Under the pieces are notes generated by a model. The model made no database searches and was not told the DNA's origin. It saw only the letters and a program-made list of their open reading frames with translations. A stretch of DNA of 64,000 nucleotides from Chromatiales bacterium (GTDB lineage Bacteria > Pseudomonadota > Gammaproteobacteria > Steroidobacterales > GCA-2729495), in NCBI GenBank assembly GCA_016789885.1, contig JAEUPZ010000006.1, positions 62,001-126,000 of the forward strand, written 5' to 3'. The translations under genes were made by a program, and so were the position numbers. Of the stretch, positions 31,557-41,629 are shown in pieces (within the stretch, counting starts at the first letter, position 1; each line of letters opens with the position of its first letter).

Positions 31557-34271
31557 TCAGCCGTCGGCGGCCACCGCCGCAGCAACGGCCGCCGGCGACC
31601 CGCCGGCCGGTACGCCCGGCAGCCGGATCGTGAAGGTGGCGCCGCGGCCCGGCTCGCTCTCCACCCGGATCCCGCCGCCCAGCCGCTGGATCAGGCTGTG
31701 GGCCACGGCGAGCCCCTGGCCCGTCCCCTGCCCCACGGGCTTGGTCGTGAAGAACGGGTCAAAGACCCGCTCGCGGACGTGCTCGGGCATGCCCTTGCCG
31801 CTGTCGCTCACGACGATCTCCACGCCGCCACCGAAACGCCGGGTGGTGACCCGGATGGTGCCCGGGCGCGCGTCACCGGCCAGCCGGGCCGCGGCGATGG
31901 CCTCGGCCGCGTTCACGAGCATGCTGATCAGCGCCTGGTTGAGCCCCCCGGGCACGCAGGGAATGCCCGGCAGGTCGGCCGCGAGATCGAGCCGCACCTC
32001 GGCGACGCCGCGGCACTGGGCCGCCGTCATCGTCACGGCGCTGCGCACCACCGGGTTAACGTCGGTGATGACGGGCTCCTGGGCGGGGTTCGCCAGCTCC
32101 TTCATCGAGCGGACGATCTCGGCCACCCGGTCGATGCCGTCGAGGGACTGCCGCAGGGCCTGGGGTATCTCTGCCCGCAGGTAGTCGACCTCGGCATCGG
32201 CCAGCAGCTGCCGCAGCACCGTGGCCGGCACCGCGCCGTCGCCGGCATCGCCCGCCAGCCGCGCCACGTCACCGAGCAGCGTGCCAAGGCACGCGAACGA
32301 CTCCACGAGGAAGTGCACGTTGTCGCCGACGTAGTGGATCGGCGTGTTGATCTCGTGGGCGACGCCGGCAGCGAGACGCCCGACCGCCTCGAGCTTGCGG
32401 GCCTGGGAAAGCTGGCCCTCGAGACCGACCCGGGTGGTCACGTCGTGGAGGATCACGACGATGTGGGTCACGCGGCCCTCCGCGTCCCTGACGGGGGACA
32501 GGACCGCGTCTTCGGTGAGCACCCGGCCGTCGCGCAGGCGTACGTTGAGCCGCCCGGACCAGGGCTCGCCCGCCATGACCGCGGCCCAGATGCCGGCGTA
32601 GACGGACGGGTCATCGAGGCCCTGCTCGTTGTCGCCCGGCCGCGTGCCGGCGACTTCCGCCAGCGTGCGCCCGCGCTGCCGCTCGAAGGCGGGATTCACG
32701 TACTCGACGCGGCCCTCGGCATCGAGGACCGCGATGGTCTCGGCGGCATGCTCGGCGATGGCCGCAAGCTTGCGCAGCTCCGCCTCAGCCGCCAGGCGGG
32801 CCGTCACGTCCCGCATCACCGCCACGTAGCTCGTGATCTCTCCGTCGGCGTCGCGGATCGGCGCGACGGTCACTTCCTCCGTGGCCTGCCGCCCATCCCG
32901 GCGGGTCGTCCCGATGAGCCCGGACCAGACCTCGCCCGACCGCACCGTCTGCCACAGGTCTGCAAGGTGCTGCCGCATGCCGATGCCGCGGCCGGGCGGC
33001 CGGCCGATCACCTCGTCGGCACGGAAGCCGGTCTGCTCCTCGTAGCGGGCGTTCACGTAGGCGATGTGCCCGTAGCGGTCGAGCACGGCGATGGCGTCGG
33101 CGGCGTGGTCGACGGCGGCGGCCAGCCGGGCAAGCTCCACTGCGTCGGCGTCGCGCGCCGCGACGAGCGCCTCGAACTCCCGCGCCAGCGTGCCGATCTC
33201 GTCACCCTGGCCCCGGCAGGGCATGGGGCCGGACCGGGCGCCGGCGCCGGCGGACTGCAGCGCCAGCACGTGCCGGGTCAGCCGGTTCAGGGGACCGGTG
33301 ACGATCTGGCGGAAGACGAGGATCAGCGTCAGCAGGGCGAGCACCGTGCCGACGCCGGCGATGGTCAGCAGCAGTCGCGTCGTCTCGACCCCTGCGGCCC
33401 AGACCGGCCGCTCCATCCGCGTCTCCAGCAGGAAGGCCGGGTCGCCGTTGAAGTCGCGGAAGAGCTGGAAGTCCGACATGCCGTCGCTGCGCAGGTCGAG
33501 GCGCGCCCCGTCGGGTGCGCTGACGAGATCGGCAGCCAGCTGGTGGCTGAATCGATCGGCCTGCGCCGCGGAACTGCCCAGCAGCAGCACCGTGGACGGG
33601 AGTACGCTGAGCTCGGCCGACAGCCGCTTCGGGTCGAGACGGCGCGCCAGCACCAGGAAGCCGGGCGGAGTGCCTGAGCCATCCGTCCGGGTGATGCGCC
33701 GCGCGGCCAGCACCATCGGACCGCTGTCGGTATCGAGCAGGCCGGCGACGGCGGCGGCCGGATCACGCGCGCCGGCGGACCGGGTCATCGCGCGCACGAT
33801 CGCCAGCTCGGGCCGCCGGCCCGCCTCGCGCAGGCCCGGGGCAAGGTCCCGGTGCAGCACACGGCCGTCGTTGCCGGTGAACAGCACGAGGTCGAGGCGC
33901 AGGCGCTCCAGTGCCCGGTCGCCCAGCTCCACGGCAGCGAAGGCCGCGTTGCGGCCCCGGGCAAATTCGTAGAGGTCGTCCCACTGGGCCCAGTCCGTCG
34001 CGGTGGTCGCGACGGACCCCACTTCGGCCGCCACGACGCGGGCGAGCACCGCGCGGTTGCGCAGGACCAGGTCGCGCTCGACGCCGGCGAACCGGTCCTG
34101 CACGATCTCGCGGGTCAGCACCGCCATGCAGCCGGCGAAGAGCGCCGCGACGGCGACGACCACGAGGGCAACCCGCGCCACCAGCGGCAGGCTGCGCCGC
34201 GACGGCGAGGCCGTGCGCCGGATCGCGCTCTGGCTGAAGATGGCCGTCGCGGCGGGTCCCCGCTCCGTCAC
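31557..34271 (-). CDS. CHASE4-HAMP-PAS-PAS sensor histidine kinase
   Basis: A 904-aa membrane kinase: helix at about 29-51, periplasmic CHASE4 sensor (about 60-290, WAQWDDLYEFARGR), second helix (about 300-320), HAMP (about 320-375), two PAS domains (about 385-495 and 505-615) and an atypical kinase core. The phosphorylation site is GVAHEINTPIHYVGDN; the N box is MLVNAAEAI, the G boxes DSGKGMPE and GTGQGLAV, and FFTTKPVG lies between them. There is no receiver. The ATG overlaps the stop of the upstream kinase gene. It probably acts with the second kinase on the convergent regulator. CHASE4 ligands are unknown. Confidence 0.88.
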   Translation of the reverse strand: MTERGPAATAIFSQSAIRRTASPSRRSLPLVARVALVVVAVAALFAGCMAVLTREIVQDRFAGVERDLVLRNRAVLARVVAAEVGSVATTATDWAQWDDLYEFARGRNAAFAAVELGDRALERLRLDLVLFTGNDGRVLHRDLAPGLREAGRRPELAIVRAMTRSAGARDPAAAVAGLLDTDSGPMVLAARRITRTDGSGTPPGFLVLARRLDPKRLSAELSVLPSTVLLLGSSAAQADRFSHQLAADLVSAPDGARLDLRSDGMSDFQLFRDFNGDPAFLLETRMERPVWAAGVETTRLLLTIAGVGTVLALLTLILVFRQIVTGPLNRLTRHVLALQSAGAGARSGPMPCRGQGDEIGTLAREFEALVAARDADAVELARLAAAVDHAADAIAVLDRYGHIAYVNARYEEQTGFRADEVIGRPPGRGIGMRQHLADLWQTVRSGEVWSGLIGTTRRDGRQATEEVTVAPIRDADGEITSYVAVMRDVTARLAAEAELRKLAAIAEHAAETIAVLDAEGRVEYVNPAFERQRGRTLAEVAGTRPGDNEQGLDDPSVYAGIWAAVMAGEPWSGRLNVRLRDGRVLTEDAVLSPVRDAEGRVTHIVVILHDVTTRVGLEGQLSQARKLEAVGRLAAGVAHEINTPIHYVGDNVHFLVESFACLGTLLGDVARLAGDAGDGAVPATVLRQLLADAEVDYLRAEIPQALRQSLDGIDRVAEIVRSMKELANPAQEPVITDVNPVVRSAVTMTAAQCRGVAEVRLDLAADLPGIPCVPGGLNQALISMLVNAAEAIAAARLAGDARPGTIRVTTRRFGGGVEIVVSDSGKGMPEHVRERVFDPFFTTKPVGQGTGQGLAVAHSLIQRLGGGIRVESEPGRGATFTIRLPGVPAGGSPAAVAAAVAADG

Positions 34272-36661
34272 GCGAGGGTATCCCCGGCCGCAGGATCCAG
34301 GGGCAGGCGCAGCGTGAACGTGCTGCCGGCGCCCGGCGCCGACTCGACGGTCAGGGTGCCGCCGTGGCGGGCCGCGATGTGGCGGGCAATGGCGAGGCCC
34401 TGGCCAGTGCCTTCGCCGACGGGCTTGGTCGTGAAGAAGGGCTCGAAGATGCGCGCCTGGAACTCCGGCGGGATGCCGCAGCCCGTGTCCGTCACGCTGA
34501 CCTCGGCGAAGCCCCCGCGGCAGGCCGTTCGCACGGTGATGACGCCGCGGGGCTCACCTTCGCGCTGGCCGGCGGCAATCGCGTGGGCCGCATTGACCAC
34601 GAGGTTCAGCACCACCTGGTTGAATTCGCCCGGCCGGACCGGCACCGGCGGCAGCCCGGCATCGAGCTCGGTCTTCACGTCGGCCACGTACTTCCACTCG
34701 TTGGTGGCGACGACGATGGTGCTCCGGATCGCACGGTTCAGGTCCATCGCCACCCGCTCGGCGGCGGGATGCGAGAAGTCCTTCATCGCCCGGACGATGC
34801 CCGCCACCCGGTCGATGCCGTCGAGGGACTGCTCGATGGCCGCGGGGATCTCGGCGGCGAGCCAGCCGAGGTCCACGCCGGCGGGGACCGCCGGCAGGGC
34901 TGCGCCGTCCAGCACGCGCTGAACGTCGGCGAAGGCGTCTTTCAGGAACCGGATGTTGCCGGCGATGTACTGCGTCGGCGTGTTGATCTCGTGGGCGATG
35001 CCGGCCGCGAGCTGACCGATGGACTCCAGGCGCTGGGACTGCTGCCGGTCCTGCTCGCGCGTGACCCGCTCGGTGATGTCGGCCGTCACGCCGACCGACC
35101 GCGTCAGGCGCCCGTCGACGCCGCGCTGCATCTTCGACCATGACTCCAGGTAGCGCACCTGGCCGTCCGCCCGGATGATGCGGTACTGGGTATGCATCGG
35201 GTTGCCGGTGGCCATGGCACGCTCGATGTCGCGGTACACGTGGGCCCGGTCGTCGGGATGCAGCAGCGCGAAGGCCGCCTTGATCTCGGCCGTGGCGCGC
35301 CCGGTGATGCCGTAGATCTCGCGCATCCGGTCGTCCCACTGGTAGTGGTCGCCGGCGAGGTCGTAGTCCCAGACGCCGAGCCTGGCCGCGTCGGCCGCCA
35401 GGGACAGGCGCTCGACCGTGCGGCGGGCCTCGGCCTCGGCTTCCTTGCGGTCGGTGATGTCGAAGACCACGCCGACGACGCGGACCGGCGTACCGAACGG
35501 GTCCTGCTCGACCACGCAGGTGGAGTCGTGCAGCCAGATCCACCGGCCGTCCTTGCGGAGCGCCCGGTACTCGGTGCGCGACGTCGGCTCGCGCCGCACC
35601 CGGCGCGCCGCGATCGCCTCGCGCAGCCGCTCACGGTCGTCGGGGTGGATCACCTCGTACCAGCTGCTCGCGAGGTTGGCCACCTCGCCGGGCGCGTAGC
35701 CCATGAGACGCGCCCAGCTGGCGTCATAGGTCACCCGGCCCCGCACCAGGTCGATGTCGTAGAGTCCCAGGTTGGCGCTGTCGATGGTCACGCGCAGGCG
35801 CTGCTCCGAGGCCATCAGGCCCTGGCGCAGCAGGGCCTGCTTGGTGATGTCGGACTGCACGGCGATGAAGCCGTCGATGCGGCCATCGGCGCCCGTCAGC
35901 GGCTGTACGTCCAGGTCGGTCCAGTACTCACGCCCGTTGGCGTCGCGGCAGAGCAGCTCGCAGCGCGTGCCGGTGCCCCGCCGCAGGCTCACCCGGAGGT
36001 TGGCGACGGTCGCGGCATCGGACCGGTCGCAGACCAGGAACTCGTTGAGGTCCCGGCCGACGGCGTCGCGGCTGCGGTAGCCCGTCAGCCGCGTGAAACC
36101 GTGGTTGACCCAGAGGATGCGCCGGGACGCGTCGGTGATGGCCACCGAGTTGCTGGTCCGCTCGGCCACCAGCGCCAGGCGTCGCAGTTCGTCGGCCTGG
36201 CGCGCCAGGTGTTCCTGGGTCCGGCGGGCGTCGGTGACGTCGTCGCGGCTCAGCACCACGGCCGCGTAGCCGTCGCCGCAGCGGGTCGCCGTCGTGCGGA
36301 TGCAGCGGCCGTCGGCACGGCGCACGTAATCGAGGGTGCACTGCTGGCGTCGGCCCGCCAGCACTTCCTGCAGGCCCTCCACCCAGCCGGCAAAGCTGGC
36401 CGACCCCGAGTCGCGCTCGCGGATGCAGCCCTCCAGGTAGCGCCCCTCGAGGAACAGGCCCTCGGACACGGGGTCGGCGACGAGGGTCGGCTGCTCGCGC
36501 CAGCGGGCATTCGTGGCGATGACGCGACCCTCGGCGTCGAGCACCGCGATCTGCTGCGGCGATGCGTCGAGGACGGCCTGCAGGAGCCCGGCATCGGCCA
36601 GCCCGTCGCCGGCGGCTGAAATGGTCCCTGCGGCGACGGCCGCTGCTGCCCCGCTGTTCAT
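34268..36661 (-). CDS. Cytosolic multi-PAS sensor histidine kinase
   Basis: A 797-aa kinase without membrane helices: four PAS domains (about 25-145, 165-280, 295-410 and 420-535), two of them with PAC motifs (GFIAVQSDIT, VVGVVFDIT). The kinase core is closely related to that of the downstream kinase: GIAHEINTPTQYIAGNI, N box LVVNAAHAI, G1 DTGCGIPP, G2 GTGQGLAI. The similarity suggests an old duplication. It is the first gene of a two-kinase operon (ATGA overlap). PAS1 or PAS2 could bind haem or flavin, but no diagnostic residue set is obvious. Confidence 0.86.
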   Translation of the reverse strand: MNSGAAAAVAAGTISAAGDGLADAGLLQAVLDASPQQIAVLDAEGRVIATNARWREQPTLVADPVSEGLFLEGRYLEGCIRERDSGSASFAGWVEGLQEVLAGRRQQCTLDYVRRADGRCIRTTATRCGDGYAAVVLSRDDVTDARRTQEHLARQADELRRLALVAERTSNSVAITDASRRILWVNHGFTRLTGYRSRDAVGRDLNEFLVCDRSDAATVANLRVSLRRGTGTRCELLCRDANGREYWTDLDVQPLTGADGRIDGFIAVQSDITKQALLRQGLMASEQRLRVTIDSANLGLYDIDLVRGRVTYDASWARLMGYAPGEVANLASSWYEVIHPDDRERLREAIAARRVRREPTSRTEYRALRKDGRWIWLHDSTCVVEQDPFGTPVRVVGVVFDITDRKEAEAEARRTVERLSLAADAARLGVWDYDLAGDHYQWDDRMREIYGITGRATAEIKAAFALLHPDDRAHVYRDIERAMATGNPMHTQYRIIRADGQVRYLESWSKMQRGVDGRLTRSVGVTADITERVTREQDRQQSQRLESIGQLAAGIAHEINTPTQYIAGNIRFLKDAFADVQRVLDGAALPAVPAGVDLGWLAAEIPAAIEQSLDGIDRVAGIVRAMKDFSHPAAERVAMDLNRAIRSTIVVATNEWKYVADVKTELDAGLPPVPVRPGEFNQVVLNLVVNAAHAIAAGQREGEPRGVITVRTACRGGFAEVSVTDTGCGIPPEFQARIFEPFFTTKPVGEGTGQGLAIARHIAARHGGTLTVESAPGAGSTFTLRLPLDPAAGDTLA

Positions 36662-36864
36662 GCCCTGGACGTGCTCCCCACTCTGCCCACCCGCAGCACC
36701 GTCCGGTGTGCCCGGAAAGTCCCGGCCCGGCGTGCGGTCCGTGGAACTCTAGCGGGCACCCCGGGGGGCGCCTGCGCGCCGACTCTCACGGGGCAGGGCT
36801 GGCGTGTGATGGGGCTCACAGTCCCGTGCGATCATGCGGGCCCGGACCCAGTGCGAATGCGGCG

Positions 36865-37527
36865 ATGACGGACAACGACCCCCACACCCCGGCGGACATC
36901 GCCTCGCTGCGCCGGGCCTACCGCACGGTCCCGCTCGAGCGGGAGCACCTCGACCCGGACCCCGTCCGGCAGTTCCACCGCTGGCTCGGCGAGGCCATGG
37001 CGGCTGGCTCCCCCGAGGCGAACGCCGTGGGCCTCGCCACGGCCGACGCGGCGGGCCAGCCGTCGCTGCGCATGGTGCTGCTGAAGCACTTCGACGCCGC
37101 CGGCTTCGTCTTCTATACGAACCTGCAGAGCCGCAAGTCGCGGGAGATCGAGGCCAACCCCCGGGCGGCGCTGCTCTTCTACTGGCCCGAGGTCAGCCGC
37201 CAGGTGCGCGTGACGGGGCCGGTGGGCCGGACCACGACGGCCGAGACCCTGCGCTACTTCCTGAGCCGCCCGCGCGACAGCCAGGTCGGCGCCTGGACCT
37301 CGCCGCAGAGCGCCGTCATCGAGACGCGCTCGGCCCTCGAACAGCAGTTCGCGCGGCTCAAGGAGAAGTTCGCCGCGGGCGACGTCCCGCTGCCGGACTT
37401 CTGGGGCGGCTACCGCGTGGTTCCCGAGGCGGTGGAGTTCTGGCAGGCGCGGGAGAACCGCCTGCACGACCGCTTCGTCTACCGCCGCGACGGCGACGGC
37501 TGGTCCATCGACCGGCTCGCCCCCTGA
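36865..37527 (+). CDS. pdxH: Pyridoxamine 5'-phosphate oxidase
   Basis: A 220-aa FMN enzyme that makes pyridoxal 5'-phosphate from PNP or PMP. Family blocks are all present: SLRMVLLKHFD, FVFYTNLQSRKSREIEANP, LLFYWPEVSRQVRVTG, and the C-terminal PEAVEFWQARENRLHDRFVYRR. The length is standard. I chose the ATG at 36865 because the family starts there; the open frame extends upstream without similarity. It is divergent from the multi-PAS kinase, with a 203-base spacer in which I recognise no operator. Confidence 0.95.
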   Translation: MTDNDPHTPADIASLRRAYRTVPLEREHLDPDPVRQFHRWLGEAMAAGSPEANAVGLATADAAGQPSLRMVLLKHFDAAGFVFYTNLQSRKSREIEANPRAALLFYWPEVSRQVRVTGPVGRTTTAETLRYFLSRPRDSQVGAWTSPQSAVIETRSALEQQFARLKEKFAAGDVPLPDFWGGYRVVPEAVEFWQARENRLHDRFVYRRDGDGWSIDRLAP

Positions 37528-37569
37528 TCGCCGCGCCGTATACCCTTCGACCACCCACGGAGAACAACG

Positions 37570-38682
37570 ATGAAAACCCGCGCTGCCGTCGCCTGGGCGC
37601 CCGGCAAGCCCCTCGAAGTGACCACCGTCGACCTCGAAGGGCCGAAGGCCGGCGAGGTGCTGGTCGAGATCCACGCCACCGGCGTCTGCCACACCGACGA
37701 GTTCACGCGCTCGGGCGCCGACCCCGAGGGGCTCTTCCCGGCGATCTTCGGCCACGAGGGGGCCGGCGTCGTGGTCGACGTCGGCCCCGGCGTCACGTCG
37801 GTGCGCAAGGGCGACCACGTGATCCCGCTGTACACGCCGGAATGCCGCCAGTGCAAGTCGTGCACGTCGCACAAGACGAACCTGTGCACGGCCATCCGCG
37901 CGACCCAGGGCAAGGGCCTGATGCCCGACGGCACGAGCCGGTTCTCCATCGGCGGCGAGCTGGTGCACCACTACATGGGCTGCTCGACCTTCGCCCACCA
38001 CACCGTGCTGCCCGAGATCGCGGTGGCGAAGATCCGCGAGGACGCGCCCTTCGACAAGGTCTGCTACATCGGCTGCGGCGTGACCACCGGCATCGGCGCC
38101 GTCATCAACACGGCGAAGGTCGAGGCCGGCGCGAACGTCGTCGTGTTCGGCCTCGGCGGCATCGGCCTCAACGTGATCCAGGGCGCGCGGCTGGTGGGCG
38201 CCAACATGATCATCGGCGTCGACATCAACCCCGCCCGCCGGGCGCTGGCCGAGTCCTTCGGCATGACGCACTTCGTCAACCCGCGCGAGGTCGCGGGCGA
38301 CCTGGTGCGGTACCTCGTCGACCTGACCGGCGGCGGCGCCGACTACAGCTTCGAGTGCGTCGGCAGCGTCGACCTGATGCGCCAGGCGCTCGAGTGCTGC
38401 CACCGCGGCTGGGGCGTGTCGGTCATCATCGGTGTCGCCGGGGCCGGCCAGGAGATCCGTACGCGGCCGTTCCAGCTGGTGACGGGCCGGGTCTGGAAGG
38501 GCACGGCCTTCGGTGGCGCCCGCGGCCGCACCGACGTGCCGAAGATCGTCGACTGGTACATGGACGGGCGGATCCGCATCGACCCGCTGATCACCCACAC
38601 GCTGCCCCTCGACCGCATCAACGACGCCTTCGACCTGATGCACGGCGGTGAGTCGATCCGCACGGTGGTGATGCACCGATGA
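37570..38682 (+). CDS. frmA: S-(hydroxymethyl)glutathione dehydrogenase / class III alcohol dehydrogenase
   Basis: A 370-aa zinc enzyme oxidising S-hydroxymethylglutathione (formaldehyde plus glutathione) to S-formylglutathione with NAD. Catalytic zinc ligands are Cys in VCHTDE, His in GHEGAG and Cys near CYIGCGV; the structural zinc uses the CRQCKSC...NLC cluster. The nucleotide fold is [13 protein letters not shown], followed by DINPARR. The stop overlaps the S-formylglutathione hydrolase ATG, so the pair is a formaldehyde-detoxification operon. No FrmR-type repressor is adjacent. Confidence 0.95.
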   Translation: MKTRAAVAWAPGKPLEVTTVDLEGPKAGEVLVEIHATGVCHTDEFTRSGADPEGLFPAIFGHEGAGVVVDVGPGVTSVRKGDHVIPLYTPECRQCKSCTSHKTNLCTAIRATQGKGLMPDGTSRFSIGGELVHHYMGCSTFAHHTVLPEIAVAKIREDAPFDKVCYIGCGVTTGIGAVINTAKVEAGANVVVFGLGGIGLNVIQGARLVGANMIIGVDINPARRALAESFGMTHFVNPREVAGDLVRYLVDLTGGGADYSFECVGSVDLMRQALECCHRGWGVSVIIGVAGAGQEIRTRPFQLVTGRVWKGTAFGGARGRTDVPKIVDWYMDGRIRIDPLITHTLPLDRINDAFDLMHGGESIRTVVMHR

Positions 38683-39536
38683 GCGCCGCCGAATCGTCCC
38701 TGCGGGTCATCGCCGAGCACGCCTGCTTCGGGGGCGTGCAGGGCTTCTACGAGCACGACTCCGTCGAGTGCGCGACACCGATGCGCTTCGCCGTATACCG
38801 GCCGCCCCAGGCAACCGCCGGGGCCGTGCCGGCCCTGTGGTACCTGGCGGGCCTGACCTGCAGCGAGGAGACCTTCCCCATCAAGGCCGGTGCCCAGCGG
38901 CTCGCCGCCGAGTACGGCCTGCTGCTGGTCACGCCGGACACGAGCCCGCGCAAGGCCCGGCTGCCGGGTGACGACGCCGCCTGGGACTTCGGCATCGCCG
39001 CCGGCTTTTACGTCGACGCGACGGTGGCGCCGTGGTCGCAGCACTACCGCCTGTACTCGTGGATCACCCGTGAGCTGCCGGCGGTGCTGGCGGCGCACTT
39101 CCCCGTCGACCCCGGGCGGCAGGGCATCTTCGGCCACTCGATGGGGGGCCACGGCGCCCTGGTCTGCGCCCTGCGCAACCCGGGGCAGTACCGCTCCGTG
39201 TCGGCGCTGGCGCCCATCGGCGCGCCGTCCCACTGCCCGTGGGGCGAAAAGGCCTTCACCGGCTACCTCGGCCCCGACCGGCGGCACTGGGCGGCCTGGG
39301 ATGCGAGCGGACTCGTGCGCCACCGGCCCTGGCCGGGCGAGATCCGCGTCGACCAGGGGCTCGCCGACCGGTTCCTAACGGAGCAGCTCAAGCCCGACCT
39401 CTTCGTCGCCGCGTGCCGCGACGCCGGCCAGCGCCTCGACTACCGGGCCCATGCCGGCTACGACCACGGTTACTACTTCGTGCAGAGCTTCGTGCCTGAG
39501 CACCTCGCGTTCCACGCGGCGCGGCTCACGGGCTGA
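38679..39536 (+). CDS. fghA: S-formylglutathione hydrolase
   Basis: A 285-aa alpha/beta hydrolase splitting S-formylglutathione into formate and glutathione. The nucleophile elbow is [10 protein letters not shown]; the Asp lies in the [10 protein letters not shown] segment and the His in GYDHGYYFV. The [11 protein letters not shown] opening is diagnostic of the family. Together with the preceding dehydrogenase it completes glutathione-dependent formaldehyde oxidation. Confidence 0.94.
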   Translation: MSAAESSLRVIAEHACFGGVQGFYEHDSVECATPMRFAVYRPPQATAGAVPALWYLAGLTCSEETFPIKAGAQRLAAEYGLLLVTPDTSPRKARLPGDDAAWDFGIAAGFYVDATVAPWSQHYRLYSWITRELPAVLAAHFPVDPGRQGIFGHSMGGHGALVCALRNPGQYRSVSALAPIGAPSHCPWGEKAFTGYLGPDRRHWAAWDASGLVRHRPWPGEIRVDQGLADRFLTEQLKPDLFVAACRDAGQRLDYRAHAGYDHGYYFVQSFVPEHLAFHAARLTG

Positions 39537-39565
39537 GCCCGCACCGGACGTCCTGGAGGACCTGC

Positions 39566-41629
39566 ATGCGCCTGCTGCCCGTGCTTGGCCTGCTGCTTGC
39601 CCCGCTCGCCGCTACGGCGGCCGAGGGCATGTGGACCTTCGACAACTTTCCCGCAGCCCGCGTGCGGCAGGAGCTCGGCGTCGACGTCACGCCGGCGTGG
39701 CTCGAGCGCGTCCGCCTCGCCACGGTGCGCATCGAGGGCGGCTGCTCCGGATCTTTCGTGTCACCCGACGGGCTGATCCTCACCAACCACCACTGCGTCG
39801 TCGAGTGCCTGCGCGAGCTGTCGACACCCGATGACGACATCTCGGCCCGCGGCTTCCTCGCCCGCCGCCGCGGCGACGAGCGGCGCTGCGAATCGGAGCA
39901 GGTCTCGGTCCTGACGCGCATCGAAGACGTCACCGCAAGGGTGCGCGAGGCGGTCGGCGACGCGGCCGGCGCCGCAGCCAATACGCGGCGCAAGGCCGCC
40001 CTCGCCAGCCTCGAGCAGGCGTGCACCGGCTCGTACCCGGCCGACGATGCCCGCACCTGCGAGGCCGTGACGCTCTACGGCGGCGGCCAGTACTTCCTCC
40101 ATCACTACCGCCGCTACGACGACGTGCGGCTCGTCTTCGCCCCTGAGTACGCCATCGGCTTCTTCGGCGGCGATCCCGACAACTTCAACTTCCCGCGCTA
40201 CAGCCTCGACGTCGCCTTCCTGCGCGCGTGGCACAAGGGCCGGCCCGCGCGCACGCCGCAGTTCCACCGCATCCGTGCCGGCGGCGCCGGGGCCGGCGAG
40301 GCAGTCTTCGTGCCCGGCCACCCTGGCAGCACCGACCGGCTGCGCACGCAGGCCGAGCTCGACTTCCTGCGCACCGTCGCCGAGCCCCGCTGGCTGCTGC
40401 GCGCGTCGGAGCTGCGCGGCCGCTACGCGCGCTTCGGCGACGAATCCGCCGAGAACCTGCGCATCGTCACGGAGCCGCGGTTCTACGTCGAGAACGGCAT
40501 CAAGGCCCGGCGGCTGGGCCTGGAGACGCTGTCGGACCGCGGGTTCATCGCGGCCACCGCGGACCGCGAGGCATCACTCAAGGCAGCGATGCTCGCCGAC
40601 CCGGCGCTGGCGCCGTCGGCCGGCGCCTTCGACGCCGTCGCCCGGGCCGTGGCCGTCCAGCGCACCATCGACGTGCCGTACACGTACGTCGAGCGGGGTG
40701 CAGGCTTCCAGGGCGAGCTCATGGCCTGGGCCAGGACGCTGGTGCGTGCCGCGGCGGAGCGGGACAAGCCCAATGCGGAGCGGCTGCGCGAGTACAGCGA
40801 AGCGCGCATCCCGGGGCTCGCTCAGTACGTCCTCGCGCCGGCCCCGACCTACCCGGCCCTCGAGCAACTGCGGCTGCAGTTCGGCCTCGAGAAGCTGCAG
40901 GAGGCGCTGGGCCAGGACGACCCGCTGGTCCGCCGGCTGCTCGCCGCCGACTCGCCCCGCAGCCTCGCGGAACGCCTCGTGGCCGGCACCCGCCTTGCCG
41001 ACCCGGCCGTCCGGCGGGAACTCTGGGAGGGCGGTGCCGCCGCCGTGGCTGCGAGTACCGATCCGCTGATCGTGCTGGCGCGGGAGGTGGACGTCGATGC
41101 CCGGCACTGGCGCCGGCGCTACGAAGACGAAGTCGAGTCGGTCATCAGCGCCGCCAGCGAGCAGCTGGCCGCGGCCCGCTTCGCGGTCAGCGGCACGACC
41201 ACCTACCCGGACGCGACCTTCACGCTGCGGCTGGCCTACGGCACCGTCGCCGGCTGGCGCGAGGGCGAGACGGACGTCGAGCCCTTCACCGACATCGACG
41301 GTCTGTTCCGGCGGGCCACGGGCTCGCCGCCCTTCGCACTGCCGCCGTCGTGGCTCGCGGCCCGGGATCGCCTGCCGGGCGCCGCGCGCCTCAACTTCGC
41401 GAGCACCGCCGACATCATCGGCGGCAACTCCGGCAGCGGCGTGCTCGATGCCGAAGGCCGGCTCGTCGGCATCATCTTCGATGGCAACATCCACTCCCTC
41501 GGCGGCGACTACTGGTTCGACGCCGACAGGAACCGCGCCGTCGCCGTGCACCCGGCGGCGCTGCTGGCGGCCCTCGAGAAGGTCTACGGGGCGCGGAAGC
41601 TCCGGCGCGAGCTCACCGTCGAGCCGTGA
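39566..41629 (+). CDS. S46 family dipeptidyl-peptidase (DPP7/DPP11 type)
   Basis: A 687-aa periplasmic serine peptidase with a signal peptide (1-19, ending TAAE). The triad is visible: His in ILTNHHC (about 75-76), Asp in NFNFPRYSLDV, and Ser622 in GGNSGSG. A helical domain inserted between Asp and Ser accounts for the large size, typical of the family. The residue that separates DPP7 (hydrophobic P1) from DPP11 (acidic P1) lies near VGIIFDGN; Gly there favours the DPP7 type. S46 enzymes are common in Xanthomonadales-like bacteria feeding on peptides. It is 29 bases after fghA but probably functionally unrelated. Its stop overlaps that of tag. Confidence 0.92.
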   Translation: MRLLPVLGLLLAPLAATAAEGMWTFDNFPAARVRQELGVDVTPAWLERVRLATVRIEGGCSGSFVSPDGLILTNHHCVVECLRELSTPDDDISARGFLARRRGDERRCESEQVSVLTRIEDVTARVREAVGDAAGAAANTRRKAALASLEQACTGSYPADDARTCEAVTLYGGGQYFLHHYRRYDDVRLVFAPEYAIGFFGGDPDNFNFPRYSLDVAFLRAWHKGRPARTPQFHRIRAGGAGAGEAVFVPGHPGSTDRLRTQAELDFLRTVAEPRWLLRASELRGRYARFGDESAENLRIVTEPRFYVENGIKARRLGLETLSDRGFIAATADREASLKAAMLADPALAPSAGAFDAVARAVAVQRTIDVPYTYVERGAGFQGELMAWARTLVRAAAERDKPNAERLREYSEARIPGLAQYVLAPAPTYPALEQLRLQFGLEKLQEALGQDDPLVRRLLAADSPRSLAERLVAGTRLADPAVRRELWEGGAAAVAASTDPLIVLAREVDVDARHWRRRYEDEVESVISAASEQLAAARFAVSGTTTYPDATFTLRLAYGTVAGWREGETDVEPFTDIDGLFRRATGSPPFALPPSWLAARDRLPGAARLNFASTADIIGGNSGSGVLDAEGRLVGIIFDGNIHSLGGDYWFDADRNRAVAVHPAALLAALEKVYGARKLRRELTVEP

